DNA from: Variovorax sp. KK3 | GTDB taxonomy: Bacteria; Pseudomonadota; Gammaproteobacteria; Burkholderiales; Burkholderiaceae_C | DNA: 64,000 nt | Direction: 5' to 3' | Assembly: GCF_001984055.1 (NCBI RefSeq) | Contig: NZ_LYVO01000010.1 | Coordinates: 49,042-113,041, forward strand | In this document: piece after piece, positions 36,196 to 47,244 of the stretch | Layout of the letters: each line of letters starts with the position of its first letter | How positions within the stretch are numbered: position 1 is the first letter of the stretch | The notes under the pieces: generated by a model | Databases searched by the model: none | What the model was told of the DNA's origin: nothing | The model's input: only the letters and a program-made list of their open reading frames with translations | Made by a program: the position numbers and the translations under genes

Positions 36196-36993
36196 TCAAG
36201 CCGCAGCGGGCGGCGCCTTCGCGCTGTAGCCCAGCGCGTTCGAAATCTCGTCGGCGGTGGCCTGCAGCTTCGGCAGCCAGCCATCGTCGAGCCGATCGGC
36301 CGGCGCCGAAATCGACAGCCCGGCCACCAGCTTCCCCTGATCGTCATAGATGCCAGCGGCCATGCAGCGCACGCCGAGTTCCAGCTCTTCGTTGTCACGT
36401 GCGATGCCGTACTGGCGTGCTTTCGACAACTCGCGCTCCAATGCCGGCAACTGGGTGATGCTGTTGCGGGTGTGACCGGCCAGGCCGGTACGGGTGGCGT
36501 AGCTGCGAACGCGCTGGGGCTCGTCGACCGCCAGGAACAGCTTGCCGGTGGACGTCAGGTGCAGGGGCGCCCGTCCGCCGATGGCGCGAACCACCTGCAT
36601 GCCGGAGCGCTCGCTGTAGGCGCGTTCGATGTAGACGATCTCGTCGCCCTGGCGCATGCTGAGGTTGACCGGCTGCTGCGTGAGCTTGTGGAGCTCGCGC
36701 ATCGGCGTCATTGCCGCATCGCGCACGTTGAGCCTTCCCTTCACAAGGTTGCCCAACTCGAGCAGGCGCATGCCGAGCCGGTAGCTGCCCGCCTCGGGCC
36801 GGTCGACGAAACGGCCGACCGCCAGGTCGTTGAGGATGCGGTGCGCGGTGGAGGGGTGCAGGCCGGTTTTCTCGCTGATTTCCTTCAGGGAGATCGCTTC
36901 TTCGCGTGAAGCCAGGACGTCGATCAGCGAGAACATGCGCTCGATCACCTGGATGACCGGCGTGGCCGGAACGTCTGATTGGGGTTTTCTCAT
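36196..36993 (-). CDS. IclR-family transcriptional regulator
   Basis: The 265-residue regulator has an N-terminal winged HTH (IQVIERMFSLIDVLASREEAISLKEISEKTGLHPSTAHRIL) and a C-terminal IclR effector domain (GIARDNEELELGVRCMAAGIYDDQG). It stands 30 bases after bpt on the same strand and could be cotranscribed with aat and bpt or be separately expressed. No adjacent catabolic operon shows a matching site, so its target is unknown. Confidence 0.88.
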   Translation of the reverse strand: MRKPQSDVPATPVIQVIERMFSLIDVLASREEAISLKEISEKTGLHPSTAHRILNDLAVGRFVDRPEAGSYRLGMRLLELGNLVKGRLNVRDAAMTPMRELHKLTQQPVNLSMRQGDEIVYIERAYSERSGMQVVRAIGGRAPLHLTSTGKLFLAVDEPQRVRSYATRTGLAGHTRNSITQLPALERELSKARQYGIARDNEELELGVRCMAAGIYDDQGKLVAGLSISAPADRLDDGWLPKLQATADEISNALGYSAKAPPAAA

Positions 36994-37023
36994 GGCAACG
37001 CGGTGGTGGAACCGGTTGCGATT

Positions 37024-37773
37024 TTACTTGGTGAAATCGTTTGTTGCTTGCCAGCGGCCGCCGACCAGCACTTCATGTGGCGCGAAACGCGCCTTGTAGT
37101 TCATCTTGGCGCTGCCCTCGATCCAGTAGCCCAGATAGACGTGCGCCAGGCCCAGCTTGCGCGCCTGCTCGATCTGCCAGAGAACGCTGTAGTTGCCGTA
37201 GCCCGCGCATGCCTCGGGCTCGTAGAAGGTGTAGACGGCCGACAGGCCATCGTTCAACACGTCGAGGATGGACACCATCTTGAGCGCGCCCGGGCTGCCG
37301 TCGGCTTGCGTCTCGCGAAACTCCACCAGCCGCGAATTGACCCGGCTCTGCAGCAGAAACTGGGTGTACTGGTCGATGCTGTCGTGGTCCATGCCCCCGC
37401 CTGCATGGCGACCGTTCTGGTAGCGCAGGTAGAGCTGGTAGTGCTCGGGCACGAAGCACAGCTTGAGCACGCGTGCCTGCAGGTTCGCATGGCGCGCCAC
37501 CGCCCGGCGCTGGCTGCGGGTGGGCCTGAACTCGTTCGCCAGCACGCGCAGCGGCACGCACGCGTTGCAGCCGTCGCAGTGGGGCCGGTAGGTGAACATC
37601 CCGCTGCGCCGGAAGCCGCTGAGAACGAGGTCCGAGTAGGCGTCGTTGTGGATCAGATGGCTGGGAGTCGCCACCTGCGAGCGGGCCTGCCGGTCCGGCA
37701 GGTAGCTGCACGGGTAGGGCGCCGTCGCGTAGAACTGCAGCGTGTGGAGCGGGAGATCCTTGAGGTGCGTCAC
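37024..37773 (-). CDS. bpt: Aspartate/glutamate leucyltransferase (arginyl-tRNA--protein transferase family)
   Basis: The 249-residue enzyme has the Bpt/Ate hallmarks: [20 protein letters not shown] near residue 12 and the Cys pattern [12 protein letters not shown] near residue 64, plus [10 protein letters not shown]. It attaches leucine to proteins with N-terminal Asp or Glu, feeding ClpS/ClpAP degradation. GTG 37773 overlaps the aat stop (GTGA), and homologues start at the equivalent residue. The longer open frame upstream is an aat shadow. Confidence 0.92.
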   Translation of the reverse strand: MTHLKDLPLHTLQFYATAPYPCSYLPDRQARSQVATPSHLIHNDAYSDLVLSGFRRSGMFTYRPHCDGCNACVPLRVLANEFRPTRSQRRAVARHANLQARVLKLCFVPEHYQLYLRYQNGRHAGGGMDHDSIDQYTQFLLQSRVNSRLVEFRETQADGSPGALKMVSILDVLNDGLSAVYTFYEPEACAGYGNYSVLWQIEQARKLGLAHVYLGYWIEGSAKMNYKARFAPHEVLVGGRWQATNDFTK

Positions 37774-38522
37774 GTCGGTCGAGAGCTTGGCGTGGGCAGG
37801 AGGTCGAGCCAGTATACGGGCTCGAAACGCCACGACGGGCCGGCCAATCGGCGTGCCCCTGCCACGTGTGACAGAAAGCGTGCACGCGGCATCTCCTCTG
37901 CGCCCAGGCTGGCCAGGTGGCTCGTGTTCTGCTGGCAGTCGATCATGCCGATGCCATGGTGGCGGCAAAAGGCGATGAGCGCCGCCAGTGCGATCTTGGA
38001 CGCGTCGGGCCGGCGGGCGAACATCGATTCGCCGAACACGGCGCGGCCGATCGCCACGCAATAGAGGCCGCCGACGAGTTCGCCGGCGATCCAGGTCTCG
38101 ACGCTGTGCGCATGGCCGGCGCGATGCAGCGCGGTGTAGGCCTGCACCATCTCGGGGAGGATCCAGGTCCCCGTCTGGCCCTCGCGCGGCGCCTGTGAAC
38201 AGGCCCGGATCACCGCCTCGAAGCCGTGGTCGATGCGGATTTCGCAACCCGGCTCGACAACGAATCGCTGCAGCGTCTTGCGCAGCGAGCGGTGCAGGCG
38301 AAAGCGGTCGACCTCGAGCACCATGCGCGGGTCCGGGCTCCACCAGAGGATCGGCTGGCCTTCGCTGAACCACGGGAAGATGCCATGCGAATAAGCCTGC
38401 AGCAGGCTCGGCACGTCGAGGCCGCCACCTGCGGCGAGCAGTCCGGGGACGGGGTCGGATTCACCCCAGGCCGAAGCGGCGTCGGGAAGCGGGTCACCGG
38501 GGGCGAGCCAGGGCAGTTGCAT
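37770..38522 (-). CDS. aat: Leucyl/phenylalanyl-tRNA--protein transferase
   Basis: The 250-residue enzyme contains [23 protein letters not shown] near residue 49 and the [18 protein letters not shown] region near residue 203 that close the aminoacyl-tRNA pocket. It adds Leu or Phe to N-terminal Arg or Lys for the N-degron pathway. ATG 38522 gives the family start [14 protein letters not shown]. It overlaps bpt by four bases, so both N-end-rule transferases are co-translated. It is divergent from the molybdopterin hydroxylase gene. Confidence 0.93.
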   Translation of the reverse strand: MQLPWLAPGDPLPDAASAWGESDPVPGLLAAGGGLDVPSLLQAYSHGIFPWFSEGQPILWWSPDPRMVLEVDRFRLHRSLRKTLQRFVVEPGCEIRIDHGFEAVIRACSQAPREGQTGTWILPEMVQAYTALHRAGHAHSVETWIAGELVGGLYCVAIGRAVFGESMFARRPDASKIALAALIAFCRHHGIGMIDCQQNTSHLASLGAEEMPRARFLSHVAGARRLAGPSWRFEPVYWLDLLPTPSSRPT

Positions 38523-38637
38523 AGTCGAAGATATACACGGCTTCGGATGGGCGTGACGCCGCCGCGATGCCGAATGGGTGGGAAGCCCATATAGTCGTCG
38601 CTGGCGTGCGGCTCGCGCACAACAGCAGAGGACCACG

Positions 38638-40968
38638 GTGACAGCAGAAACCAACCCCACCCGCTTCGGCAGCGGCCAGGCCGTCCGACGTCTCGAAGAC
38701 GAAAGTCTTCTCGCCGGTGCCGGCCGCTACACGGACGACGTCACATTGCCCGGTCAGACCCATCTGGTCTTCGTGCGTTCCCCGTATCCGCACGCGCGGG
38801 TGACATCGGTCGACACCGCTGCTGCTGCTGCGATGCCCGGCGTGTTGCGCGTCCTCACCGGCGCCGAGCTGGCGCAGGCCGGCGTGCAGCCACTGCCGGG
38901 CGCCGCGGCCTTCAAGCGTGCCGACGGCTCCGACTGCGCCTCGCCGCCGCGCCACGTGCTGGCCACCGACACGGTGCGCTTCGTGGGCGAGGCGGTGGCG
39001 GCCGTGATCGCCGACACCTGGCGCGAGGCGCGCGATGCCGCGGAGGCCGTGATGGTCGACTACGAAGAGCTGCCGATGGTCGTCGAAACGCAGGCCGCGG
39101 TGGCCGACGGCGCGCCCCAGGTCTGGCCGGCCGCCACCGGCAACATCGCCGCCGAGATGCGCCACGGCAGCACCGAGGCCGCCAGCGAGGCTTTCGCCCG
39201 GGCCGAGCACGTGGTGTCGCTGGACGTCGTCAACCAGCGCGTGGTCGCGTTGACCATCGAGCCGCGCTCGGTGCTCGTCGACGTCGACGCCGCGTCTGGC
39301 CGCCTGTCGGTGCGCATGAGCACCCAGATGCCTTCGGGCGTGCGCAACTCGATCTGCGACGCGATCGGCCTCGAGCACAAGCAGGTGCGCGTGGTGGTCG
39401 GCGACGTGGGCGGGGGCTTCGGCATGAAGACCGGCGCCTACCCTGAAGACATCGTGGTCGCCTACGCCGCCCACGTGCTGCGCCGACCGGTCAAGTGGGT
39501 GGCCGAGCGCAGCGAGGAATTCCTGTCGACCTCTCACGGCCGGGACATCGAGGCGCTGGCCGAACTGGCGCTCGACGCCGACGGCAAGATCCTCGCCCTG
39601 CGCATCCGCACGCTGGCCAACGTCGGCGCCTACGCCACCGGCACCGGCGTCGCCATCCAGTTGCTGATCGGGCCATGGGTGCAGACCAGCGTCTACGACA
39701 TCCAGACCATCGACTTCGATTTCCTGGCGGTGCTCACCAACACCGCCCCCACCGGCGCCTATCGCGGCGCTGGCCGTCCCGAGGCCATCTACACCATCGA
39801 GCGGCTGATGGACGAGGCCGCCCGCCAGATCGGCATCGACCGCATCGAGCTGCGCCGCCGCAATTTCATCCAGCCGGAACAGATGCCCTACACCAACCCG
39901 ATGAAGCAGACCTACGACACGGGTCGCTTCGAACAGGTGATGGATCGCGCCCTCACGCTCGCCGATTGGCAGGGCTTCGACGCCCGTGCCGAGGAATCGC
40001 GAAGCAAAGGCCGCCTGCGCGGGCTCGGCATCGCGACCTTTCTCGAGTGGACCGGCGGCAACGTCTTCGAAGAGCGCGTGACGGTCGCCGTCCAGGCCGA
40101 TGGCGTGATCGAGGTGTTCTCGGCCGTAAACGCCATGGGGCAGGGCATCGCGACCACGTTGGCGCAACTGGTGGTCGATGCCTTCGGCGTGCCGATGGAC
40201 AAGGTGCGCATCGTGCTCGGCGACACCGATCGCGGCGATGGCTTCGGCAGCGCCGGCTCGCGCTCCATCTTCACGGGCGGCTCGGCCGTCCGCGTGGGCG
40301 CGGAGCGCACCATCGACAAGGCCCGCACGCTCGCGGCGAAAGAGCTCGAAGTGGCGGCCGAAGACCTGCAGTACGCAGAGGGCGCATTCCAGGTGCCCGG
40401 CACCGACCTGCGGCTCGACCTGTTCGCACTGGCCGGCCGCCAGCCCGAACGCGAGATCTTCGTCGACTCCACCAGCACCGTCGCCGGCCCGACCTGGCCG
40501 AACGGCTGCCACATCTGCGAGATCGAGATCGACGCGCCCACCGGTGAGATCGGTGTGGTCGCCTACGCCTCCGTCAACGACGTGGGCCGTGTGATCAACC
40601 CGCTCATCGTGCGCGGCCAGCTCGAAGGCGGCGCCGTGCAAGGCATTGGCCAGGCGCTGTGCGAGCGCGTGGTGTACGACGCCGAAACCGGCCAGCCGCT
40701 GACCGGCAGCCTGATGGACTATGCCGCGCCGCGCGCCGAGATCATGGGCGCGATGATGAAGACCGAGATGGACGAGAGCACGCCCTGCAAGAACAACCCG
40801 CTGGGCGTGAAAGGTGTGGGCGAGCTGGGCACCATCGGCGCTACGCCCGCGGTGGTGAATGCCGTGGCCGATGCGCTGGCGCGCGCCGGCATGGAAGCGC
40901 TGACCGAGCGCCTCGACATGCCGCTGACCTCGGCGCGCATCTGGCAGCTGATGCAGACCGGCCCCTGA
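38638..40968 (+). CDS. Xanthine dehydrogenase-family molybdopterin-binding subunit (orphan)
   Basis: The 776-residue protein has the two large-subunit domains, with RFVGEAVAAVIAD near residue 117, GGGFGMKTG near residue 258, AYRGAGRPEAIY near residue 376 and the C-terminal GVGELGTIGATP whose Glu is the usual base. AYRGAGR is the form II type, not the CO dehydrogenase AYXCSFR. GTG 38638 follows AGAGGA and gives the family start. The enzyme should hydroxylate an aldehyde or N-heterocycle, but no FeS or FAD subunit gene is adjacent, so electron-transfer partners must be elsewhere. Confidence 0.88.
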   Translation: MTAETNPTRFGSGQAVRRLEDESLLAGAGRYTDDVTLPGQTHLVFVRSPYPHARVTSVDTAAAAAMPGVLRVLTGAELAQAGVQPLPGAAAFKRADGSDCASPPRHVLATDTVRFVGEAVAAVIADTWREARDAAEAVMVDYEELPMVVETQAAVADGAPQVWPAATGNIAAEMRHGSTEAASEAFARAEHVVSLDVVNQRVVALTIEPRSVLVDVDAASGRLSVRMSTQMPSGVRNSICDAIGLEHKQVRVVVGDVGGGFGMKTGAYPEDIVVAYAAHVLRRPVKWVAERSEEFLSTSHGRDIEALAELALDADGKILALRIRTLANVGAYATGTGVAIQLLIGPWVQTSVYDIQTIDFDFLAVLTNTAPTGAYRGAGRPEAIYTIERLMDEAARQIGIDRIELRRRNFIQPEQMPYTNPMKQTYDTGRFEQVMDRALTLADWQGFDARAEESRSKGRLRGLGIATFLEWTGGNVFEERVTVAVQADGVIEVFSAVNAMGQGIATTLAQLVVDAFGVPMDKVRIVLGDTDRGDGFGSAGSRSIFTGGSAVRVGAERTIDKARTLAAKELEVAAEDLQYAEGAFQVPGTDLRLDLFALAGRQPEREIFVDSTSTVAGPTWPNGCHICEIEIDAPTGEIGVVAYASVNDVGRVINPLIVRGQLEGGAVQGIGQALCERVVYDAETGQPLTGSLMDYAAPRAEIMGAMMKTEMDESTPCKNNPLGVKGVGELGTIGATPAVVNAVADALARAGMEALTERLDMPLTSARIWQLMQTGP

Positions 40969-40983
40969 GCGCCGGGTCGTCCG

Positions 40984-43085
<2,102 letters not shown>

Positions 43086-43134
43086 ACTTCACCGTCGCTA
43101 CCATCTCGAACACCATTTTTCGGACGAACCCGTC

Positions 43135-43791
43135 ATGCGACTGCTGCTGCTGGAAGACGACGTGATGATCGGCGAGGCCGTGCTCGACCTGCTGCGGGCC
43201 GAGAACTACGCGGTCGACTGGGTGAAGGACGGCGACACCGCCGACACCGCGTTGCGCACCCAGCAGTACGACCTGGTCCTGCTCGACCTGGGCGTGCCGC
43301 GGCGCGATGGGCTGGAGGTGCTGCGTGCCCTTCGCACGCGCAAGCAGCGCATGCCCGTGCTCATCGCCACGGCGCGCGATTCCGTGCAGCAGCGCATCGA
43401 GGGCCTGGATGCCGGCGCCGACGACTACGTGCTCAAGCCCTACGACCTCGACGAACTTCTGGCGCGTATCCGTGCGCTGCTGCGCCGTGCATCGGGGCGT
43501 GCCGAGCCCGTCTACGAACACATGGGCGTCAGCATCTACCCGACCACGCGAGAAGTCACGGTGAATGGCCAGTCCGTCGTGCTGTCGGCACGCGAGTGGG
43601 CCGTGCTCGAGCCCTTGATCGCACGGCCGGGCATGGTGCTGTCGCGCGCGCAGTTGGAAGAAAAGCTCTACGGCTGGAAGGACGAGATCAGCAGCAACGC
43701 GGTCGAGGTCTACGTGCACGGATTGCGCAAGAAGCTCGGCGCAGACCTGATCCGCAACGTGCGGGGCGTGGGGTACATGGTGCCCAAGTAA
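43135..43791 (+). CDS. OmpR-family response regulator (QseB/TctD-like)
   Basis: The 218-residue protein has a receiver domain with the acidic pair EDD (residues 7-9), phospho-acceptor Asp51 in LVLLDLGVPRRDG and Lys101 in VLKPYDLDEL, then a winged-helix DNA-binding domain (AREWAVLEPLIARPG, GLRKKLGADLIRNVRGVGYMV). It pairs with the sensor kinase that starts in its own stop codon (TAATG). A DegP protease follows, suggesting envelope stress. Confidence 0.92.
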   Translation: MRLLLLEDDVMIGEAVLDLLRAENYAVDWVKDGDTADTALRTQQYDLVLLDLGVPRRDGLEVLRALRTRKQRMPVLIATARDSVQQRIEGLDAGADDYVLKPYDLDELLARIRALLRRASGRAEPVYEHMGVSIYPTTREVTVNGQSVVLSAREWAVLEPLIARPGMVLSRAQLEEKLYGWKDEISSNAVEVYVHGLRKKLGADLIRNVRGVGYMVPK

Positions 43792-45122
43792 TGAAGTCTC
43801 TACGCGCGCGCCTCCTCCTGTTTCTGCTGGCGGCCATCGTGCTCGCCGCGGGTGTGCAAGGCTTCGTCGCCTACCGCACGGTGCTCGAAGAAGCCGACCA
43901 GATCTTCGACTACCACATGCAGCAGATGGCCCTGTCGCTGCGCGCCGGCTTGCCGCCGAGCGCGGCCGTCAGCGGCCTGGGCGACAGCGAGGAGAACTTC
44001 GAATTCGTCGTGCAGGTGTGGACCCTCGACGGCCAGCGCATCTTCGAATCGGCCGCGCAGGCCGCGCTGCCGCAGCGCGCGGTGCTGGGCTTTTCCAACG
44101 TCCGCGCGCGCGGCACCACCTACCGCGTGTTCTCGCTGCAGAGCCGCACGCTGGTGATCCAGGTCGCGCAGGACATGGCTGCGCGCCGCAACATGGCAGG
44201 CACCTTGGCATTGCGCACCGTCGGACCCATCGCGCTTGCGGCACCGCTGCTGATGCTGGTCGTGTGGTGGGTGGTGAGCCGTTCGCTGGCGCCGGTGGCG
44301 CGCGTGCGCGGGCAGGTCGCGTCGCGGCAGGCGGACGACCTGTCCCCGGTCAGCGACGACGGGCTGCCGGAGGAAGTGCGCCCGCTGGTGCAGGAACTCA
44401 ACCTGCTGTTCGATCGCGTGCGGCGCGCCTTCGAAGCGCAGCGGCATTTCGTGGCCGATGCCGCGCACGAACTGCGCTCACCGCTCGCGGCACTCAAGCT
44501 TCAGGTGCAGGGGCTGCAACGCGCGCACGACGATGCCGCGCGCGACCTGGCCGTGGGCCGGCTCGCGGCCGGCATCGACCGTGCGACCCGGCTGGTCGAG
44601 CAGATGCTGGTGCTGGCCCGCCAGGAAGCCAGCGCCGCCGCCGGCTCGCCGATGGAAACCGTGGACCTGCGCGAGGTCGCGCGGCTCGCGCTGTCCGACG
44701 CGATCGCCGCGGCACAGGCGCGAGGCATCGATGTCGGCATCGCCGACGCCGACGACGATGCCGCGCAGGTGCAAGGCCGCCTCGAGCCGCTGCGCACGCT
44801 GCTGCGCAACCTGCTCGACAACGCCATCAAGTACACGCCCGAAGGCGGTCGCGTCGACATCCGCATCGCGCGCCGCAACGGCGCCAGCGAACTCATCGTC
44901 GAAGACAGCGGGCCCGGCCTGCCCGAGGATGAACGCGGGCGCGTGTTCGACCGCTTCTACCGCTCGGGCGAGCCGCAGGCACCCGGCAGCGGCCTCGGCC
45001 TGTCGATCGTCAAATCCATCGCCGAGCAGCACAACGCGGGCCTGGGCATCGGGCGTTCCGAGGCCTTGGGTGGCCTGCGCGTGGTGCTGCGTTTTCCTTC
45101 GGATGTTTTAAGACGGGCCTAA
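43791..45122 (+). CDS. Two-component sensor histidine kinase (QseC-like)
   Basis: The 443-residue kinase has an N-terminal helix (LLLFLLAAIVLAAGVQGFVAY), a periplasmic domain to about residue 138, a second helix (GPIALAAPLLMLVVWWVV), a HAMP-like linker, the phosphoacceptor His in FVADAAHELRSPLAAL near residue 225, and ATP-binding boxes NLLDNAIKYTPEGG, EDSGPGLPEDERGRVFDRFYR and GSGLGLSIV. Its ATG overlaps the regulator stop. The short upstream open frame is a shadow. Confidence 0.92.
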   Translation: MKSLRARLLLFLLAAIVLAAGVQGFVAYRTVLEEADQIFDYHMQQMALSLRAGLPPSAAVSGLGDSEENFEFVVQVWTLDGQRIFESAAQAALPQRAVLGFSNVRARGTTYRVFSLQSRTLVIQVAQDMAARRNMAGTLALRTVGPIALAAPLLMLVVWWVVSRSLAPVARVRGQVASRQADDLSPVSDDGLPEEVRPLVQELNLLFDRVRRAFEAQRHFVADAAHELRSPLAALKLQVQGLQRAHDDAARDLAVGRLAAGIDRATRLVEQMLVLARQEASAAAGSPMETVDLREVARLALSDAIAAAQARGIDVGIADADDDAAQVQGRLEPLRTLLRNLLDNAIKYTPEGGRVDIRIARRNGASELIVEDSGPGLPEDERGRVFDRFYRSGEPQAPGSGLGLSIVKSIAEQHNAGLGIGRSEALGGLRVVLRFPSDVLRRA

Positions 45123-45181
45123 GCGACTGCGCCGACATTCCTTTCCATCGTGTTTCAACTGGCACCTCGAAAGGAAGCTTC

Positions 45182-46654
45182 ATGAAAGTCCGTCTGAACT
45201 CGCCCCGCGCGCTCGCGGCCGCGCTCGCCGCCGCCGGCGTGATCGGTGCCGTCGGCGCGGGCGCCTACACAAGCGCCAGCGCCCTCGGTACGTCGGCCGC
45301 CGCGCCTGCCGCGGTGGCCCCGACCGCCGCGCCGCTGGTCACCATGCCCGACTTCTCGGCCATCACCTCGCGCGACGGCCCGGCCGTGGTCAACATCAGC
45401 GTCACGGGCACCACCAAGACCTCGATGCAAGGCGGTGTGCCCGGCATGGACCCGGACGACCCGATGTACGAGTTCTTCAAGCGCTTCGGCGGCGGCGCCG
45501 GCCCGCGCGGCCAGCAGCGCGACACGCCCGTGCGTGGACAGGGTTCGGGCTTCATCGTCAGTGCCGACGGCGTGATCCTCACCAACGCCCACGTGGTGAA
45601 GGACGCCAGCGAAGTCACCGTCAAGCTCACCGACCGTCGCGAGTTCCGCGCCAAGGTGGTCGGCTCGGATGCCAAGACCGACATCGCGGTGCTCAAGATC
45701 GAGGCCAAGAACCTGCCCACGCTCTCGCTGGGCAGCAACAAGGACCTCAAGGTCGGCGAATGGGTGCTCGCCATCGGCTCGCCCTTCGGCTTCGAGAATA
45801 CGGTGACGGCCGGCGTGGTCAGCGCCAAGGGACGTTCGCTGCCCGACGACAGCTACGTGCCCTTCATCCAGACCGACGTGGCGATCAACCCTGGCAACTC
45901 GGGCGGCCCGCTGCTCAACACGCGCGGCGAGGTGGTGGGCATCAACTCGCAGATCTACAGCCGCAGCGGCGGCTTCCAGGGCGTTTCCTTCGCGATTCCG
46001 ATCGACATCGCGATCCAGGTGAAAGACCAGATCGTCGCCACCGGCAAGGCCACGCATGCACGGCTGGGCGTCGCGGTGCAGGAGGTGAACCAGACCTTCG
46101 CCGACTCCTTCAAGCTCGACAAGCCCGAGGGCGCGCTGGTGTCGAACGTCGAGAAGGGCGGCCCGGCCGACGAGGCGGGCCTGCGCTCGGGCGACGTGAT
46201 CCGCAAGGTCGACGGCAGTCCCATCGTCGCCTCGGGCGACCTGCCGGCGCTCATCGGCCAGAAGAAGCCTGGCAGCCGCATCACGCTCGATGTCTGGCGC
46301 CAGGGCGAGCGCCACGAGATCAGCGCCCGGCTCGGCGACGCAGCCGAGAAGACGAGCACCGTCGCGAAGAACGAGGCCGGCCCCGGCAACGGCAAGCTGG
46401 GCCTTGCGCTGCGCCCGCTGCAACCGCAGGAGCGACGCGAGGCGCGCGTCGACGCCGGCCTGCTGATCGAGGACGCGGGCGGCCCCGCTGCGCTGGCAGG
46501 CGTGCAGCCCGGCGACGTGCTGCTGGCCATCAACGGCACGCCGGCCAAGAGCGTCGAGCAGGTACGCGAAGTGGCGGCCAAGGCCGACAAATCCGTCGCC
46601 TTGCTGATCCAGCGCGACGGCGACCGGATCTTCGTGCCGGTGCGCCTGGGGTGA
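45182..46654 (+). CDS. DegP/MucD-type periplasmic serine endoprotease with two PDZ domains
   Basis: The 490-residue protein has a signal-type N-terminus (AAALAAAGVIGAVGAGAYTSA), a trypsin-like domain with His137 (TNAHVV), Asp167 (DIAVLKI) and Ser240 (NPGNSGGPLL), and two PDZ domains (about 285-370 and 400-488). It degrades or refolds damaged envelope proteins. It lies 59 bases after the sensor kinase; AAAGGAAGC precedes the ATG. A strong hairpin follows. Confidence 0.93.
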   Translation: MKVRLNSPRALAAALAAAGVIGAVGAGAYTSASALGTSAAAPAAVAPTAAPLVTMPDFSAITSRDGPAVVNISVTGTTKTSMQGGVPGMDPDDPMYEFFKRFGGGAGPRGQQRDTPVRGQGSGFIVSADGVILTNAHVVKDASEVTVKLTDRREFRAKVVGSDAKTDIAVLKIEAKNLPTLSLGSNKDLKVGEWVLAIGSPFGFENTVTAGVVSAKGRSLPDDSYVPFIQTDVAINPGNSGGPLLNTRGEVVGINSQIYSRSGGFQGVSFAIPIDIAIQVKDQIVATGKATHARLGVAVQEVNQTFADSFKLDKPEGALVSNVEKGGPADEAGLRSGDVIRKVDGSPIVASGDLPALIGQKKPGSRITLDVWRQGERHEISARLGDAAEKTSTVAKNEAGPGNGKLGLALRPLQPQERREARVDAGLLIEDAGGPAALAGVQPGDVLLAINGTPAKSVEQVREVAAKADKSVALLIQRDGDRIFVPVRLG

Positions 46655-46684
46655 CGAAGGCGGGCGTCGGCGTGGCGCCCGTCA

Positions 46685-46716
46685 CGCTGCCACACGGCCG
46701 GGGAGGTGTGGCAGCG
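46685..46716 (+). terminator. Strong hairpin after the protease gene
   Basis: CGCTGCCACAC (46685-46695) pairs perfectly with GTGTGGCAGCG (46706-46716) around a ten-base loop. There is no T-run, so it may terminate with factor help or protect the 3' end. Confidence 0.55.
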
Positions 46717-46744
46717 ATACATCGTGCAAAAGTGCCTTGTCGCA

Positions 46745-46765
46745 AATTGTTAACCTGTAACAATT
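46745..46765. promoter_or_regulatory. Inverted repeat upstream of the small unknown gene
   Basis: AATTGTTA (46745-46752), ACCTG, TAACAATT (46758-46765): a perfect 8-base dyad in an A+T-rich island. TTGTCG at 46737 and AACAAT at 46760 (a 17-base spacer) could be promoter boxes, which would place the dyad over the -10 as an operator. Confidence 0.55.
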
Positions 46766-46796
46766 CGCCGGAGCAATTGAATAAGAGGTTTCCCCC

Positions 46797-47141
46797 ATGG
46801 CACTCCGCGACCTTGCACTGACAGTTCTCGAACTCGAGCCCTTTGAATTCCATTGGGTTCTGATGGAGGCCGTGGTGGCGGAATCCGAGGAATGCCTGGT
46901 CTATCGGCCGGTCGATTCCTCCACCCAGGGGCTGCCCGACTACTCCGAGGCGCTGATCCAGGGGGCTTCCGCGCTGCGCGTGCTGCAGGGCCTGGCGCCC
47001 TTCGGCAAGCCTGTCGCCCCCACGGGCATCCTCGGCGGTTCGCCCAAGGCGCTGTCGACGCGCCTGGCCCCCGCAGAAGATTCGCAGACGCCGACCGAAG
47101 CGGATTCCTGCATGCTGACCACCGACCATTCGCTGCTCTGA
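46797..47141 (+). CDS. Small protein of unknown function
   Basis: The 114-residue frame starts with ATG eight bases after AGAGG and is preceded by an A+T-rich promoter-like region with a perfect inverted repeat. The product is acidic, without a signal peptide or membrane helix: an N-terminal LALTVLELEPFEFHWVLMEAVVAES segment may form helices, and the last 35 residues are Pro/Thr/Ser-rich. I recognise no family. A long frame on the opposite strand also spans it, but that one has no start context. Confidence 0.6.
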   Translation: MALRDLALTVLELEPFEFHWVLMEAVVAESEECLVYRPVDSSTQGLPDYSEALIQGASALRVLQGLAPFGKPVAPTGILGGSPKALSTRLAPAEDSQTPTEADSCMLTTDHSLL

Positions 47142-47143
47142 GC

Positions 47144-47189
47144 CGCAACGGCAACCGCAAGCAAGCGCAACCGCAACTGCAACCGCACT
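47144..47189. repeat. Degenerate GCAAC-type short repeats
   Basis: The stretch is built from about seven units of GCAAC/GCAAG-like five- or six-base repeats between two convergent genes. No hairpin or frame is evident. Confidence 0.6.
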
Positions 47190-47244
47190 CGTCACAAACA
47201 AGCGCGAAACCATAGGCGCAGCAGCACGAAGCCGCCGACAGGCC

